Source: Ancylobacter novellus
GTDB lineage: Bacteria; Pseudomonadota; Alphaproteobacteria; Rhizobiales; Xanthobacteraceae
Direction of reading: 5' to 3'
Assembly: GCA_003241485.1 (NCBI GenBank)
Contig: QFQD01000014.1
Span: 23,092 to 87,091, forward strand
DNA length: 64,000 nt
Part shown: one piece after another, positions 1-9,415 of the stretch
Position numbering within the stretch: position 1 is the first letter of the stretch
Layout of the letters: each line of letters begins with the position of its first letter
Translations under genes and position numbers: made by a program
Notes under the pieces: model-generated
Told to the model about the DNA's origin: nothing
Database searches by the model: none
Seen by the model: the letters and a program-made list of their open reading frames with translations, nothing else

Positions 1-1879
1 CCGGCAGAGGCCTGCGCCTATCGGAATACAACGCATCGAGGATGTCCGCCGGGCGCAGGATCAGCCCGAGCCGTCCGTCGCCCAGCAGGCCGGTGGCCAG
101 CACATGCCTCACCCGCAGCAGCGGCGGGCGCAGCTCTTTGACGATGGCCTCGCACTGTCCAAGCACCTGCTCGACCGCGACGAGGCCACGGCGCTGGCCG
201 TGCTGCACCAGCAGCGCGTGCCGGGACGCCCGTTCATGCGCGGGAGCGGTGATCGACCCGTGGCCGAGCAGCGCTCCGAGTTCGGCGAAGGGCAGGACCT
301 GGTCGTCGATCTGCACCGCGCCGCGCGCCAGCGCCGCCTCGAAGGTCGCGTCAGACAGGGTGACCGTGCGCTCCACGGCCGTGCGCGGCCAGATGACGAG
401 GCTGCCACCGCTCTCCACGCCGATGCCGTGGAAGTTCGCAAGCGCGGCCGGAACTTCCATGCGGATCGTCGTGCCGCTGCCGCGCGAAGATGAGATGAAT
501 ACGGTTCCTCCCAACCGTTCCAGCCGCTCGCGCACGATGGCGAGGCCGAGGCCGCGGCCGGACACGGCGCTGATAACGCTGCGGATCGAGACGCTCGGCT
601 CGAAGGCCATCTCGATGATGGCGGCGTCCGGCAGAGCGTCGGCCTGTTCGCGCGAGGCGAGGCGGTTGCGGATGACCGCCTCGCGCAGTGCGACGACATC
701 GATGCCGCCGCCATCGTCGCTGAGGTCGATCGCGACACGGCCACCTTCTGCCGGCTCGACGGCGAGGGAGATCGTTCCCCGTGGCGGCTTGCCGGCCTGC
801 TGGCGTTCCGCGGGCGGTTCGATGCCGTGATCGACGGCGTTGCGCACGATGTGGATCAGCGGGTCCTTCAGCAGATCGGCGACCTCGCGATCGATCAGCA
901 GGTCGGTTCCCGAGGTGTGCCAGTGGATCTCCTTGCCGACTTCCCCCGCGAGGTCGGCGACCATGGCGGGAAATACGCCGAGCATCTCGCTGACGTGCAT
1001 CATCCGCGTCCGGCGAAGCTCCTCGACGAGGCCCTCGGTGATCGTGTGCAGGACGCGGCTGTCCTCGGACAGGCCGGTGAGCAGCTGGCGCACCAGCTGC
1101 TCCACCTCGCGGAACCGCTTCGCCAGCGGGGCATCCGCCTGCAGCCGGCTCTCGCCGCGCAGCGCCTCGAAGCTGGCGATGATCTCGCGCATCTGGTCCA
1201 GCCGGGCCCGTGAGGCGAGGCGCGAGGTGGTGAGTTCCTCCGCCTTCAGCCCCAGCCGCTGCAGATGCGTGGTCTCCAGCCGCACGAAGCTCACCGGCGC
1301 TGCGGGAGGGCCGACGAAGGCGGGTATCTCGGCACGGACGGTGGGCGCGGCGGGTTTGCCGGTTCGGACAGGGGCATCGGGCGCGCGCGGCGCAGAGTAG
1401 GCCGCGGCCGCCGGTTGCCGCGGCGGAGTGACCGGGGCAGGCGGGGTGGTCTGTTCCGGCACTTTCGCCGGGGCGGCGGAGGCGGGCGCCGCAGGCGGCT
1501 CCATGGACGGAGCGGGGGGCGGCGGGGGCCGCCGGGCTATCGCTTCCTCCGTTGCATCGGCCAGCTGGCCTGCGAGATCGCGCAGGAGCGCGAGATCGTC
1601 GGCATCGAGCCCGTCGCCATGACGGCCGGCGCTGCACAGATCCTCCATCTCGTGGCAGAGATGCTCGACGCTGCGCACCGAGAGCGAGCGGGCCGCGCCC
1701 TTCAGCGTGTGGACGATGCGGAACAGCCGGTCGAGAATGGCGCGCAGTGCCTCCGGCTGGCCCGCTGCGCGCTCCATAAGCTCCATTTCGGCCTGGATCG
1801 CGCGCAGATGGTCGCTCGCCTCCTCGCGGAAGATCGCCAGAAGCCGCGTTCGCAACGCATCCTTGGAGGAAAGTGGCAC
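1..1879 (-). CDS. CheA-type chemosensory histidine kinase, Wsp-like (partial, 3' end off window)
   Basis: Cytoplasmic kinase that should autophosphorylate in response to the receptor encoded just upstream. I read an open frame of about 626 codons from a GTG at 1879 to the window edge. An N-terminal HPt domain carries the phosphorylated histidine (H57, in IVHTLKGAARSL). A proline/alanine-rich linker follows at about 115-200, then the dimerisation and ATPase core with N box (IVRNAVDHGIEPP), G1 (DDGGGID) and G2 (GRGLGLAIV), then a CheW-like domain still running at the edge. The GTG start lies 12 nt after the receptor stop and is preceded by a GGAG ribosome site. The order HPt-linker-kinase-CheW without an obvious P2 domain matches WspE/FrzE-type kinases, which end in a receiver domain; that part would be outside the window. 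Family call is firm, output is unknown. Confidence 0.9.
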   Translation of the reverse strand, partial: MPLSSKDALRTRLLAIFREEASDHLRAIQAEMELMERAAGQPEALRAILDRLFRIVHTLKGAARSLSVRSVEHLCHEMEDLCSAGRHGDGLDADDLALLRDLAGQLADATEEAIARRPPPPPAPSMEPPAAPASAAPAKVPEQTTPPAPVTPPRQPAAAAYSAPRAPDAPVRTGKPAAPTVRAEIPAFVGPPAAPVSFVRLETTHLQRLGLKAEELTTSRLASRARLDQMREIIASFEALRGESRLQADAPLAKRFREVEQLVRQLLTGLSEDSRVLHTITEGLVEELRRTRMMHVSEMLGVFPAMVADLAGEVGKEIHWHTSGTDLLIDREVADLLKDPLIHIVRNAVDHGIEPPAERQQAGKPPRGTISLAVEPAEGGRVAIDLSDDGGGIDVVALREAVIRNRLASREQADALPDAAIIEMAFEPSVSIRSVISAVSGRGLGLAIVRERLERLGGTVFISSSRGSGTTIRMEVPAALANFHGIGVESGGSLVIWPRTAVERTVTLSDATFEAALARGAVQIDDQVLPFAELGALLGHGSITAPAHERASRHALLVQHGQRRGLVAVEQVLGQCEAIVKELRPPLLRVRHVLATGLLGDGRLGLILRPADILDALYSDRRRPLP

Positions 1880-1891
1880 GGCGCCGCTCCG

Positions 1892-4006
1892 CTATCTGCC
1901 CTGCCGCACCGACAGCCGGCCGACGATGGCGTCGAGCGACTGGGCGAGGTCGTGCAGACCGCGGGCGGATTCCTCGACCTGTCGGGTGGCCGATACGGTC
2001 TGCACCGAGGACGCCTCGATATTATCGACCGCCAGCGCGATCTGCTCGATGCTGGCCTGCTGCTGCTCGGCCGCCGCGAGGTTCTGCCGTGCGGTCTGCG
2101 ACGCCTCCGTCACCCGGTTCGACAGCATGGAGATCGCCGTGCCCGACTGGCGCGAGGTGGCAACGCCGGCGTCGGAGGCGCGGGCATATTGCTCGGCGGC
2201 GATCACCGCCGCCTGCGCCGACCGCTGGATCTCCGCGATGATGCGGCGCACCTGCGCCGAGGCAGTCTTGGACTGGTCGGCCAGTTCCTTGACCTCGCTG
2301 GCCACGACGGCGAAGCCGCGGCCGGCGTCGCCGGCCTTGGCCGCTTCGATGCTGGCGTTCACGGCGAGAAGGTTGGACTTCTCCGCGAGTTCGCCCACCG
2401 TGGCGTTGAGCTCGGCTATTTCGTGGGTGCGCTCGCTGAAGTTGATGACGCGCTCGGCCAGCGTTTCCAGCCGCTGGCGGCCCTCTTCGACCATGCGCAC
2501 GGTATCCTCGACAGACTGCTGGCCGGTCTCGGCGACGCTTTCGGTCTTCTGCGCCACTTCGAGCAGCGCCTGCGTACGGCGCGCCATCGATTCACCGGCT
2601 TGGCGCAGCTCGTGAACCGACGATGCCATCTGCCGGACGGCGGCAGCCTCCTCGGCGGTGGCCGCCGCTTGCTGGGTGGTCGCGGCAAGGATTTCCGTGG
2701 TTGCCGAGCCGAGCTGATTGGTGGCGAGGCTGATTTCGCTCACCAGCAGTTCGAGCGAGCCGGACATCGAGTTGAGCGCATGACCGAGCTGTTCGAGGTC
2801 GCCGGTCGTGCCGACCTCGACGCGGGAGGCAAAGTCGCCCCTTGCGACGCGCTGGGCAAACTGGCTGTAGCGCGTCACGGCCTCTTCGATGACGGCTCGC
2901 GTGGCCTGCTCGTTGGTAATTCGGGTCTGCAGGCCCTGTGCCATTGCATTGACCGCGCCGGCGAGCTTCTGCACCTCGGCGGGGCCGTCCTCCGGCGCGC
3001 GCCGGTCGAGATCGCCGCGGGCGATGGCGTCCGCCGTCTCCTGCAGGCGCACGATGGGACTGGCGATGATGCGCGATAGCAGGACCGACAGGACGATGCC
3101 GCCGAGCAGCGCGATGAGCGGCCAGATCGCGCTCTGCACCAGGAGCCCGGTGAACTCCTGATCGATCTCGGTATGCGTCTGGCTCATCCAGATCTTCCAG
3201 CCGGTCAAGGGAATGGTGGCGAACGCGCCGAACCGCGAGATGCCCTGCTCGTCGTCATAGGATTCGAGCACGCCCTGCGCATTGCCCGACAGGTAGCGCC
3301 ATATCGGCTGGTCGGCGTAGCTGAACTGCTTGCGGACGAGTTCCCCATCCTGATGCGCCACCGTGACGCCGCTGCTGGTGACGATGACGGCGTGCCCGGT
3401 GCGCCCCAGGCGGATGCGCCTGATCATCAGGGTGACGGTATCGAGCTTGATGGTGCCTGCCAGCACGCCGATTACCCGTCCGTCCGGCGCCTTGATCGGC
3501 GCCGAGACCGCCATGATGGGCTCGCCCGAGGTCCGTCCGATGAGGACCTGTGAATCAACGAAGGAGTGCCCGCTCTTGAGCGGCTCGCGGAAATAGGCGC
3601 GATCGTGGATATCGGTGCCGACCGGGCTTTTCCCGTTTTCCGTCGTATCGGGCTCCGACGCGATGATGATGCCGTCCGGCCCGGCGAGGAGGACGCGGTC
3701 GAACAGCTCGAAGGAATCCGCCACGCTCTTGAGCGTGAGCTTGTTCTCAGCCGACGTCGGGCTGCGCGCGCCGATCTCGGCGGCGGCGAGTTCGAGCGCG
3801 TCGCGGTAGTCGGTGAGCGCCCGCTCGATGTACTGCGAGGCCTCGGTGACGAAGGTCTGTTCTTGCGCCAGGGTGGTTTCGATCAGCCAGCTGCGCATTT
3901 TCAGCGTGAAGCCGAAGCCCAGCAGGATGGTCGGTACCAGCGCTGCCAGAATGCCGCCGGCAATGACAAGTCGATTGATGCGCATCAGCGAGCCCCAGTC
4001 CTGCAT
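1892..4006 (-). CDS. Methyl-accepting chemotaxis protein with dCache sensor and two HAMP regions
   Basis: Inner-membrane receptor of 704 residues. A first membrane helix (about 11-33) is followed by a large periplasmic dCache-type domain (about 35-285, with the [12 protein letters not shown] signature), a second helix (about 290-312), a HAMP domain (313-365), a second HAMP-like segment (about 380-430) and the cytoplasmic signalling hairpin. The hairpin tip [18 protein letters not shown] is nearly canonical, so it should bind CheW and CheA. It lies between the second cheW-like gene and the cheA-like gene, as receptors do in Wsp/Frz-type operons. The chosen ATG has a weak ribosome site; an in-frame ATG at 3985 is an alternative. 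No C-terminal CheR/CheB pentapeptide is seen: the protein ends in VRQGR. Ligand unknown. Confidence 0.92.
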   Translation of the reverse strand: MQDWGSLMRINRLVIAGGILAALVPTILLGFGFTLKMRSWLIETTLAQEQTFVTEASQYIERALTDYRDALELAAAEIGARSPTSAENKLTLKSVADSFELFDRVLLAGPDGIIIASEPDTTENGKSPVGTDIHDRAYFREPLKSGHSFVDSQVLIGRTSGEPIMAVSAPIKAPDGRVIGVLAGTIKLDTVTLMIRRIRLGRTGHAVIVTSSGVTVAHQDGELVRKQFSYADQPIWRYLSGNAQGVLESYDDEQGISRFGAFATIPLTGWKIWMSQTHTEIDQEFTGLLVQSAIWPLIALLGGIVLSVLLSRIIASPIVRLQETADAIARGDLDRRAPEDGPAEVQKLAGAVNAMAQGLQTRITNEQATRAVIEEAVTRYSQFAQRVARGDFASRVEVGTTGDLEQLGHALNSMSGSLELLVSEISLATNQLGSATTEILAATTQQAAATAEEAAAVRQMASSVHELRQAGESMARRTQALLEVAQKTESVAETGQQSVEDTVRMVEEGRQRLETLAERVINFSERTHEIAELNATVGELAEKSNLLAVNASIEAAKAGDAGRGFAVVASEVKELADQSKTASAQVRRIIAEIQRSAQAAVIAAEQYARASDAGVATSRQSGTAISMLSNRVTEASQTARQNLAAAEQQQASIEQIALAVDNIEASSVQTVSATRQVEESARGLHDLAQSLDAIVGRLSVRQGR

Positions 4007-4022
4007 TCATTCAATCGGGGTT

Positions 4023-4463
4023 TCATGTCGAACGCCCGTCATGTCGGCGATGGTCGACGACGAGACCCACGTTCCGCCCGATGTTGTCGGGCGACAGCAC
4101 GTGCTCGCCGCCCGGCAGGATGGCGACGACCATGGCGTAGTGCGATGACACGGTATCGAATATGTCGGCCGCGACCCGCCTTACGCCGAGAATCTCGTCC
4201 GCGGCGATTCCCAGTGCCTGCACCGGGTGCCGGATGAGGACGGCGAAGGTCGGCGAGGGGCGGGCCTGCATCGCGTGGTCGGACAGCGCCGCCGGGTCGA
4301 CGACGGTGTAGAGCTGGCCGCCATGGGCCAAGACGCCCAGATGCGGCTCGCCCACGCCGGGCAGCGACAACAGGTTGCGCGGCTGGACGACGGCCTGCGC
4401 CTGTTCGACCGGAACGGCATAGCGCAGTCCACCCCAGCCGAAGGTAATCAGCTCCAGCTGCAC
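4023..4463 (-). CDS. CheW-like coupling protein (WspD-like); start codon uncertain
   Basis: Scaffold protein that couples the receptor to the CheA kinase. From a GTG at 4463 the frame gives 146 residues covering essentially a whole CheW domain (LITFGWGGLRYAVPVEQAQA at the start). The same frame stays open upstream to 4619, directly after the TAG that ends the CheR gene, and that stretch reads as protein (LDWEEALSRLARLDPQAAG), like the N-terminal extension of WspD proteins. It contains no ATG, GTG or TTG. An ATG at 4648 overlaps the cheR end but lies in another frame. So the true start is the GTG at 4463, a non-standard start such as the CTG at 4574, or a frameshift separates a start at 4648 from the body. 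Function is secure; N terminus is not. Confidence 0.8.
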   Translation of the reverse strand: MQLELITFGWGGLRYAVPVEQAQAVVQPRNLLSLPGVGEPHLGVLAHGGQLYTVVDPAALSDHAMQARPSPTFAVLIRHPVQALGIAADEILGVRRVAADIFDTVSSHYAMVVAILPGGEHVLSPDNIGRNVGLVVDHRRHDGRST

Positions 4464-4619
4464 GACGCCAGCGTCGCTGGCCTCCGGTTCGGCGAGCGCC
4501 CGCGTCCGGCGCGCCAGCTTTTCATCGAGATCCGCGCCCGCCGCCTGGGGGTCGAGGCGGGCAAGGCGCGACAGCGCCTCCTCCCAGTCGAGGCCGGAGG
4601 TCGAGGTGCCGGAGCGGGT

Positions 4620-6047
4620 CTAGCGTGATCGGCCAAGCCCGCCTCCATCGGTCGTGGCGCCGAGCCGGCGCGCGGCCTGGCGGATCTCGCCCTCATCGAT
4701 GCCGAGACGGGCGGCATGCGCCGAGGCCTCGCTGCTGCGTTCGAGCAGGCGCACCGCCTCGCCGAGGAAGAAGCGGGCCTCGTGCATCCGGCCGGCGCGC
4801 AGGCACACGATAGCCGAGACGTACTGGGCTGCCGGCGAATGCGGTGCGGCGGTGCGGGACTTCAGCGCAGCCGTCTGCGCCGCTGCGACATCGCCAAGCG
4901 CCTGGCAGACCAACGCCATGAGCAGATGGGCCTCCTCGCTGCCGTCCAGCGCTTGGTCGCAGAGCCGGCGCGCCTCCGCGAGCAGCCCTCGATCGGCGAG
5001 GCGGCGCACATGACCGAGACTGACCGCGGCATCCGAGGGGGATCGGCGGGGGCGGGGCGCCGGGGCGGCTCTCGGGGCGGGAGCTGGTCTTGGCACCGGA
5101 GCGACCGCCGGCTTGGCGACCGGCTTCAACACCTTTGCTGCCGCCGGTCGGGTGTCGAGCGGCTTCTCGAAAAGTATGGCGTGCGAGGTGGCGTGGAAGC
5201 GCATCGGCGCAAACCAGGCCGGCGTCGCCTCGACGGGGGACACGGCCAGTCGTCCGCCGGGACGCACCTGATCGCGCAGATAGCGCGCGACGCCCGCCTG
5301 CCGGGCCGGTTGCAGATGGATTAGCAGGTTGCGGCAGATGACGAGATCCGCCGGCGCTCCGGGGGCGAAGTTCGGCGTGGTATCCTCGGCGGCTGCAGCG
5401 AGGTTGAACTGCTGGAAGCTCACGCGCCGCCGCAGTTCCTCCGCCAGCCTGAAGCGATGGCGGCCGGTCGGGCGGAACCAGCGCTGCAGATCGCCCGCGG
5501 GCACCTCGTTCACGGCACGGGCGTCGAACACGCCGGCCTTTGCCTCGTCCAGCGCGGCCTGGCACAGATCGAGGGCGAGGATCTCGATCGTCCAGCCCTT
5601 CTCGCCGCCGAGCAGCCGCTCGATCACCATCGCCAGCGAATAGGGCTCGTCGCCGGAGGCGCAGCCGATGCTGAGGCACCGCAAATGGCGGCTGCCGTCG
5701 CGCCGCCGTGCCTCGATAAGCGGGAACAGGGCGTCGCGGGTGATGCTGTCCCACCATCCCTTCTGTCGGAAGAACGAGGTCTCTCGCACCGTTACCAGGG
5801 CGATGAGCGCCTGCCAGGCCGGGGAGGTCCACGCGGCCTCGGTGAGATGGGCCAGCAGGCTCTCGGGATCGGCAGCGTGCGTCAGCTTGCCGGCGGCATC
5901 GAGGGCGCGCCGGAACTGCGCGTCGAAACGCTCCGGCAGCGTCAGGCCGAGGCGCTGGGAGACGAGGGCGCGGAAGGAAGCTAGCGTCCGTGGCGCGATC
6001 GGCGCTCTCGCGGAGCTGCCGGCAACTGGGATGCTCGCGCCGCTCAT
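4620..6047 (-). CDS. CheR-type receptor methyltransferase with C-terminal TPR region (WspC-like)
   Basis: Uses S-adenosylmethionine to methylate glutamates of the receptor encoded downstream, setting adaptation. The 475-residue protein has the N-terminal CheR helical domain, the VRETSFFR loop, a SAM-binding motif (LSIGCASGDEPYSLAMV; the first cysteine-alanine step is usual for the family) and the DLVICRNLLIHL motif. Around residues 300-345 is a proline/alanine-rich linker, then tetratricopeptide-like helices (ADRGLLAEARRLCDQALDG and following). CheR proteins with C-terminal TPRs are typical of Wsp and Frz systems, where they act on receptors lacking a pentapeptide tether. The start overlaps the preceding cheW-like stop by an ATGA. 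The end abuts the problem region of the next cheW-like gene. Confidence 0.92.
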   Translation of the reverse strand: MSGASIPVAGSSARAPIAPRTLASFRALVSQRLGLTLPERFDAQFRRALDAAGKLTHAADPESLLAHLTEAAWTSPAWQALIALVTVRETSFFRQKGWWDSITRDALFPLIEARRRDGSRHLRCLSIGCASGDEPYSLAMVIERLLGGEKGWTIEILALDLCQAALDEAKAGVFDARAVNEVPAGDLQRWFRPTGRHRFRLAEELRRRVSFQQFNLAAAAEDTTPNFAPGAPADLVICRNLLIHLQPARQAGVARYLRDQVRPGGRLAVSPVEATPAWFAPMRFHATSHAILFEKPLDTRPAAAKVLKPVAKPAVAPVPRPAPAPRAAPAPRPRRSPSDAAVSLGHVRRLADRGLLAEARRLCDQALDGSEEAHLLMALVCQALGDVAAAQTAALKSRTAAPHSPAAQYVSAIVCLRAGRMHEARFFLGEAVRLLERSSEASAHAARLGIDEGEIRQAARRLGATTDGGGLGRSR

Positions 6048-6553
6048 GGTCCCGCCGGCGTCGGGGCGCCGGTCGATGCGCGTGACGAATATCGATCCAG
6101 AGCCAATTGAAGTTCAATTTCCTGTGAAGCGGAGAGCCAGTCGTCGGGATTGCGCATGACCAGCAGCTCGCCATCGCCGGAAGTGCAGGCCGCGAGAAGG
6201 CCGATGCCCGGCATCAGTTCTTCCAGCGACTGCCACGCCGTGTCGGGCAGGTCGACAACGCCGTCGAGGCTCTCGCACAGCAGGCCGAACGTGCGGCGGT
6301 CCGTCTCCACAACGGCGATGCTGGTATCCAAGGCCGGCTGGCGAGGGGCATCGGCGGCCTGTCGAGCGGGATCGAGAATCAACAGCGGGAAGCCGTGGAG
6401 ATTGATGAGCCCGGCAATAATCGCAGGCGCGCCGGGCAGCGGCGTTACGCTGGGCGTCGCGACGACCTTGCGCAGCGCGTGCACGGGGATGGCGATCCGC
6501 AGCTGGCCGTTGCGGGCCACAACCACATGATGCGTGGGCGCGGAATCTTCCAT
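6044..6553 (-). CDS. CheW-like coupling protein (WspB-like), first gene of the chemosensory operon
   Basis: A 169-residue single-domain CheW homologue. It shows the characteristic pattern of a short first strand (QLRIAIPVHALRKVV), a central GLINLHGFPLLILDPAR segment equivalent to the GxINLRGxxxPVxDL motif, and a later GLLCESLDGVVDLP strand. Two CheW-type adaptors flanking a CheR-TPR protein is the arrangement known from Wsp operons. The start ATG is preceded by a GGTGG stretch and then by a strikingly AT-rich leader, so the operon promoter is likely just upstream. The stop overlaps the cheR start by ATGA, indicating translational coupling. Confidence 0.88.
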   Translation of the reverse strand: MEDSAPTHHVVVARNGQLRIAIPVHALRKVVATPSVTPLPGAPAIIAGLINLHGFPLLILDPARQAADAPRQPALDTSIAVVETDRRTFGLLCESLDGVVDLPDTAWQSLEELMPGIGLLAACTSGDGELLVMRNPDDWLSASQEIELQLALDRYSSRASTGAPTPAGP

Positions 6554-7059
6554 TTTGCCACCGGCACTCGGTCAGTCTGCGACCCGCAGTATTTCTGGAT
6601 AAAAAGCGTAAATATATCGGAAATTTCGTATCATCACGTCGCTAATGTCAAACTATTATTCGAATGACGGCCTCGGCTTTCGTAGCGGTGCGGGACGATG
6701 AAACGCGTCTGCATGATGCACGCAACTGCATCATGGCGGCGCTCGACCACACACCGTCATGATGACATCGCGCAGCCAGCGATGGGCTGGGTCGGCTTCC
6801 CTGCGCGGATGAAGAGTGATGTAACGCCGATGTCCGGCGTGGCAACCGGCCGCGCGACGCTCACCAGTTCATCCTCGAACTGTGGGTCAGACAGGCATGA
6901 CCGCGTCACCGGCGCAACGAGATCGAACACGTTCCCTGATCGCGATGGCGCGCCGCCTCCACGTCCTGCTCGGGCGGGAGGCTTCCGGGTCAACCACAAG
7001 CGCCTTCCGGCACAATTCGTGAAGAACGGCTGATGGTCCGCCGGCATGGACGCGGGCGA
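6554..7059. other. Intergenic region with AT-rich promoter of the chemosensory operon
   Basis: About 500 bases without a convincing gene. The part nearest the chemosensory operon (about 6595-6665) is markedly AT-rich against the surrounding sequence and is the best candidate for its promoter. The remainder lies downstream of the sugar-permease gene that ends at 7060. Short open frames here have no ribosome sites or recognisable composition. A perfect 9-bp inverted repeat at 6712-6735 is listed separately. Confidence 0.6.
6712..6735. repeat. Perfect 9-bp inverted repeat (6-nt spacer)
   Basis: CATGATGCA at 6712-6720 is repeated as its exact complement TGCATCATG at 6727-6735 around the spacer cgcaac. 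It sits upstream of the chemosensory operon promoter region. There is no T-run beside it, so it is more likely an operator or structured RNA element than an intrinsic terminator. Confidence 0.5.
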
Positions 7060-7941
7060 CTAGCGACGGCGCTCCAGCGTGGCGAAGAACAGGACGGTGA
7101 GCCCCAGCACGATCAGCAGAAGCACGAACGCGGCGGCAGCGCCCTCGTTGAGAGAGAGGCCGAGGAAAGCCCGGCGATAGGCAAAGAAGCTCAGCACCTC
7201 GGTAGCGTTGCCCGGCCCGCCCTTGGTGAGGATGTAGGGCAGGTCGTAGGTGCGGAACTCGTTGATGAGCTGGATGATGACGGCGATCATGGCGACCGGC
7301 CGCAGCATCGGCAGGGTGATGTACCAGAACTGCTGGAGCGGCGTGGCGCCATCCACCTCCGCCGCCTCATAGGGGTCGCGCGGCAGCGAGGCGAGGCCGG
7401 CGGCGAGGATCAGCACAACGAAGGAGGTCTGCTGCCAGATGTCTATGGCCGCCATCGTCCACAGCGCCAGCTCCGCATTGCCCAGCCAGTCGATGCGCGG
7501 CAGGCCGAGGGTCTCCATCACCTGGTTGGCGATGCCAAGGTTTGGCTGCAGCAGCATGCGCCAGATGAGCGCCACGCTGACCGGCGACATGGCCATCGGG
7601 ATGGTCAGCACCGCGAAATAGACCGGCTTCATCATCACCGTGCGGTTCAGCATCAGCGCGATGCCCAGCCCGATGACGAACTCGCCGACGACGGTGACGA
7701 GCGAGTATTTCACGGTCAGCCACAGCGCGCCCCAGAAGAGCGGATCGGCCATGACCGTGGCGAAGTTCTTCAACCCCACGAAGGGCTGCAGGGTCGGCTT
7801 GAGCAGCGTGAGCGAGGACAGCGAGATGAGCCCCGCATAGACCAGCGGAAAGCCCATGACGATGGCGAGCGTCAGCAGCCCCGGCGCTGCGAAGGCCCAG
7901 CCGGTCCGCCAATCTCGGTCCGCGAATGCGGGAACGCGCAT
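7060..7941 (-). CDS. Sugar ABC transporter permease (MalF/UgpA type)
   Basis: Inner-membrane permease of about 293 residues for a carbohydrate ABC importer. It has six predicted membrane helices (first at APGLLTLAIVMGFPLVYAGL) and the EAA-type cytoplasmic loop around EAAEVDGATPLQQFWYITLP, which docks to the ATPase. I place the start at the ATG at 7941 because it has a GGAAG ribosome site six bases upstream; longer in-frame starts (7959, 8025) lack one. It is the last gene of the importer operon, following the binding protein. Having the two permeases separated by the binding-protein gene is an unusual order for this family. Substrate unknown, probably a sugar or polyol given the neighbouring kinase and dehydrogenase. 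Confidence 0.9.
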   Translation of the reverse strand: MRVPAFADRDWRTGWAFAAPGLLTLAIVMGFPLVYAGLISLSSLTLLKPTLQPFVGLKNFATVMADPLFWGALWLTVKYSLVTVVGEFVIGLGIALMLNRTVMMKPVYFAVLTIPMAMSPVSVALIWRMLLQPNLGIANQVMETLGLPRIDWLGNAELALWTMAAIDIWQQTSFVVLILAAGLASLPRDPYEAAEVDGATPLQQFWYITLPMLRPVAMIAVIIQLINEFRTYDLPYILTKGGPGNATEVLSFFAYRRAFLGLSLNEGAAAAFVLLLIVLGLTVLFFATLERRR

Positions 7942-8058
7942 GCTGGTCTTCCGTATCATCCGTGAAAAAGGGCCGGCGCGCCGAACCGAGGGGGTCGCCG
8001 GCGCGCCGGGTGGCCGACGCCTCAACAGAAGCGCCGGCCAAGCTGGATCAAGGGAACA

Positions 8059-9336
8059 TCACTTGTTCAGGAGCTGCGTCAGACCGTCGGCAGCCGCCTT
8101 CAGGGCGTCTTCCGGCTTGGCCTGACCGCCTGCCGCCAGCGAGAGCTGTGCGCCCAGCACGTCCTCGTACTGCGCGGAATAAGCGAAGATAGGGAAGGAC
8201 TTGCCGGAGGCGACGACGTCGAGGCCGGTCTTGTAGAAGGGATACTTCTTCAGCACCGCCTCGTCGGCGAACACATCCGAGCGCACCGGCGCATGGCCTT
8301 CCAGCGCGCGGGCGATGGAGATCTTCTTGCCCTGCACCCATTCGATGAACTTCCAGGCCGCCGCCTTGGACTCATCGGACGTGTTCTTCGGAATGCCCCA
8401 GCCCCAGCCGCCGCTTTCGCCATGGCCGCCCGGCATCACGCTCAGGGCCAGCTTGCCAGCGACCTCAGGGCACTTGGCCTTGTCGTCGAGCTGCGGCAGC
8501 ATCCACCAATAGGTGACCATGCTGAACGCCTTGCCCGCGCACATCAGGCGCATGGTGTCGTCGAGCGTCGCCGACAGCGCGCCCTGCTGGGCGCCATTCT
8601 GCACGTTGTCGGCATAGAGCTTGAGCGCGGCCAGCCCTTCGGGGCTGTTCAGCACCACCTTGCGGCCGGCATCGAGATAGGCGCCGCCGGAAGAGAACAG
8701 GTAGTTGGAGAATTCCATCGCGTTCGGGTCGCCGCGCTGTGCCTGCATGGCGGCACCGACCACGCTGCCACCCGCCTTGAAGAACTTGGAAAGCTCCACA
8801 TACTCGGCGAGCGTCTTCGGCAGGGCCAGTTCCTTGCCGGTCTTGGCCTTGTAGTCGGCCTTGACCTTGGGATCGCTCAGAAGATCCGTCCGGTAGATCA
8901 GGCCCATGGAGTAATTGTACATGGGCAGGATCGGCGTCGCATCCTTGGTCTGACCGAGCAGTTCCAGCATGGACGGGATGAAGGGCTTCAGATCGAAGCC
9001 GGATTTGGCGATGTAGGGGTTCAGGTCCTCAAGCCAGCCGGCGGTGGGGAACTCGCCGGCCCACAGGAAGTCGACCTCCAGCACGTTGTAGTAGCTCTCC
9101 GGCGAGACGAGCTGGGCCACCAGCTTGTCGTGCATGTCGCCATAGCCGATCTTCTCGAACTCGACCTTGATGCCGGTCTCCTTCTCGAATTCCGGCAGCA
9201 ACTTCTCGATGATCTGCGTCTCCGGCACGTCTTCCATCAAGGCGCGCAGGGTGACGTTCTGGGCATGGGCCGGGCTGGCTGCCGCAAGCAGGGTGGCGCC
9301 GAGCAGCGCCGCCTTGAGGCTACACTTCAACTGCAT
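8059..9336 (-). CDS. Extracellular solute-binding protein of a carbohydrate ABC importer (family 1)
   Basis: Periplasmic binding protein of 425 residues. A typical Sec signal peptide is visible (basic start, hydrophobic core ALLGATLLAAASPAHA) with probable cleavage after residue 25. The mature protein has the family-1 pattern: an early DVPETQIIEKLLPEFEKETG segment, a hinge around LEVDFLWAGEFPTAGWLEDL, and a C-terminal WKFIEWVQGKK helix. It captures the substrate for the two permeases on either side. The gene is preceded by a purine-rich ribosome site and 79 bases of spacer from the upstream permease, allowing differential expression as usual for binding proteins. Substrate class (sugar or polyol) is inferred from context. 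Confidence 0.92.
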   Translation of the reverse strand: MQLKCSLKAALLGATLLAAASPAHAQNVTLRALMEDVPETQIIEKLLPEFEKETGIKVEFEKIGYGDMHDKLVAQLVSPESYYNVLEVDFLWAGEFPTAGWLEDLNPYIAKSGFDLKPFIPSMLELLGQTKDATPILPMYNYSMGLIYRTDLLSDPKVKADYKAKTGKELALPKTLAEYVELSKFFKAGGSVVGAAMQAQRGDPNAMEFSNYLFSSGGAYLDAGRKVVLNSPEGLAALKLYADNVQNGAQQGALSATLDDTMRLMCAGKAFSMVTYWWMLPQLDDKAKCPEVAGKLALSVMPGGHGESGGWGWGIPKNTSDESKAAAWKFIEWVQGKKISIARALEGHAPVRSDVFADEAVLKKYPFYKTGLDVVASGKSFPIFAYSAQYEDVLGAQLSLAAGGQAKPEDALKAAADGLTQLLNK

Positions 9337-9415
9337 CTCGTTCTCCTGTTCCTCTGGAGCGGGCTTTGCCCGCCTTGTTGGCGCACACCCAAAACGGGCG
9401 CGGCGGAAAGAGCCG

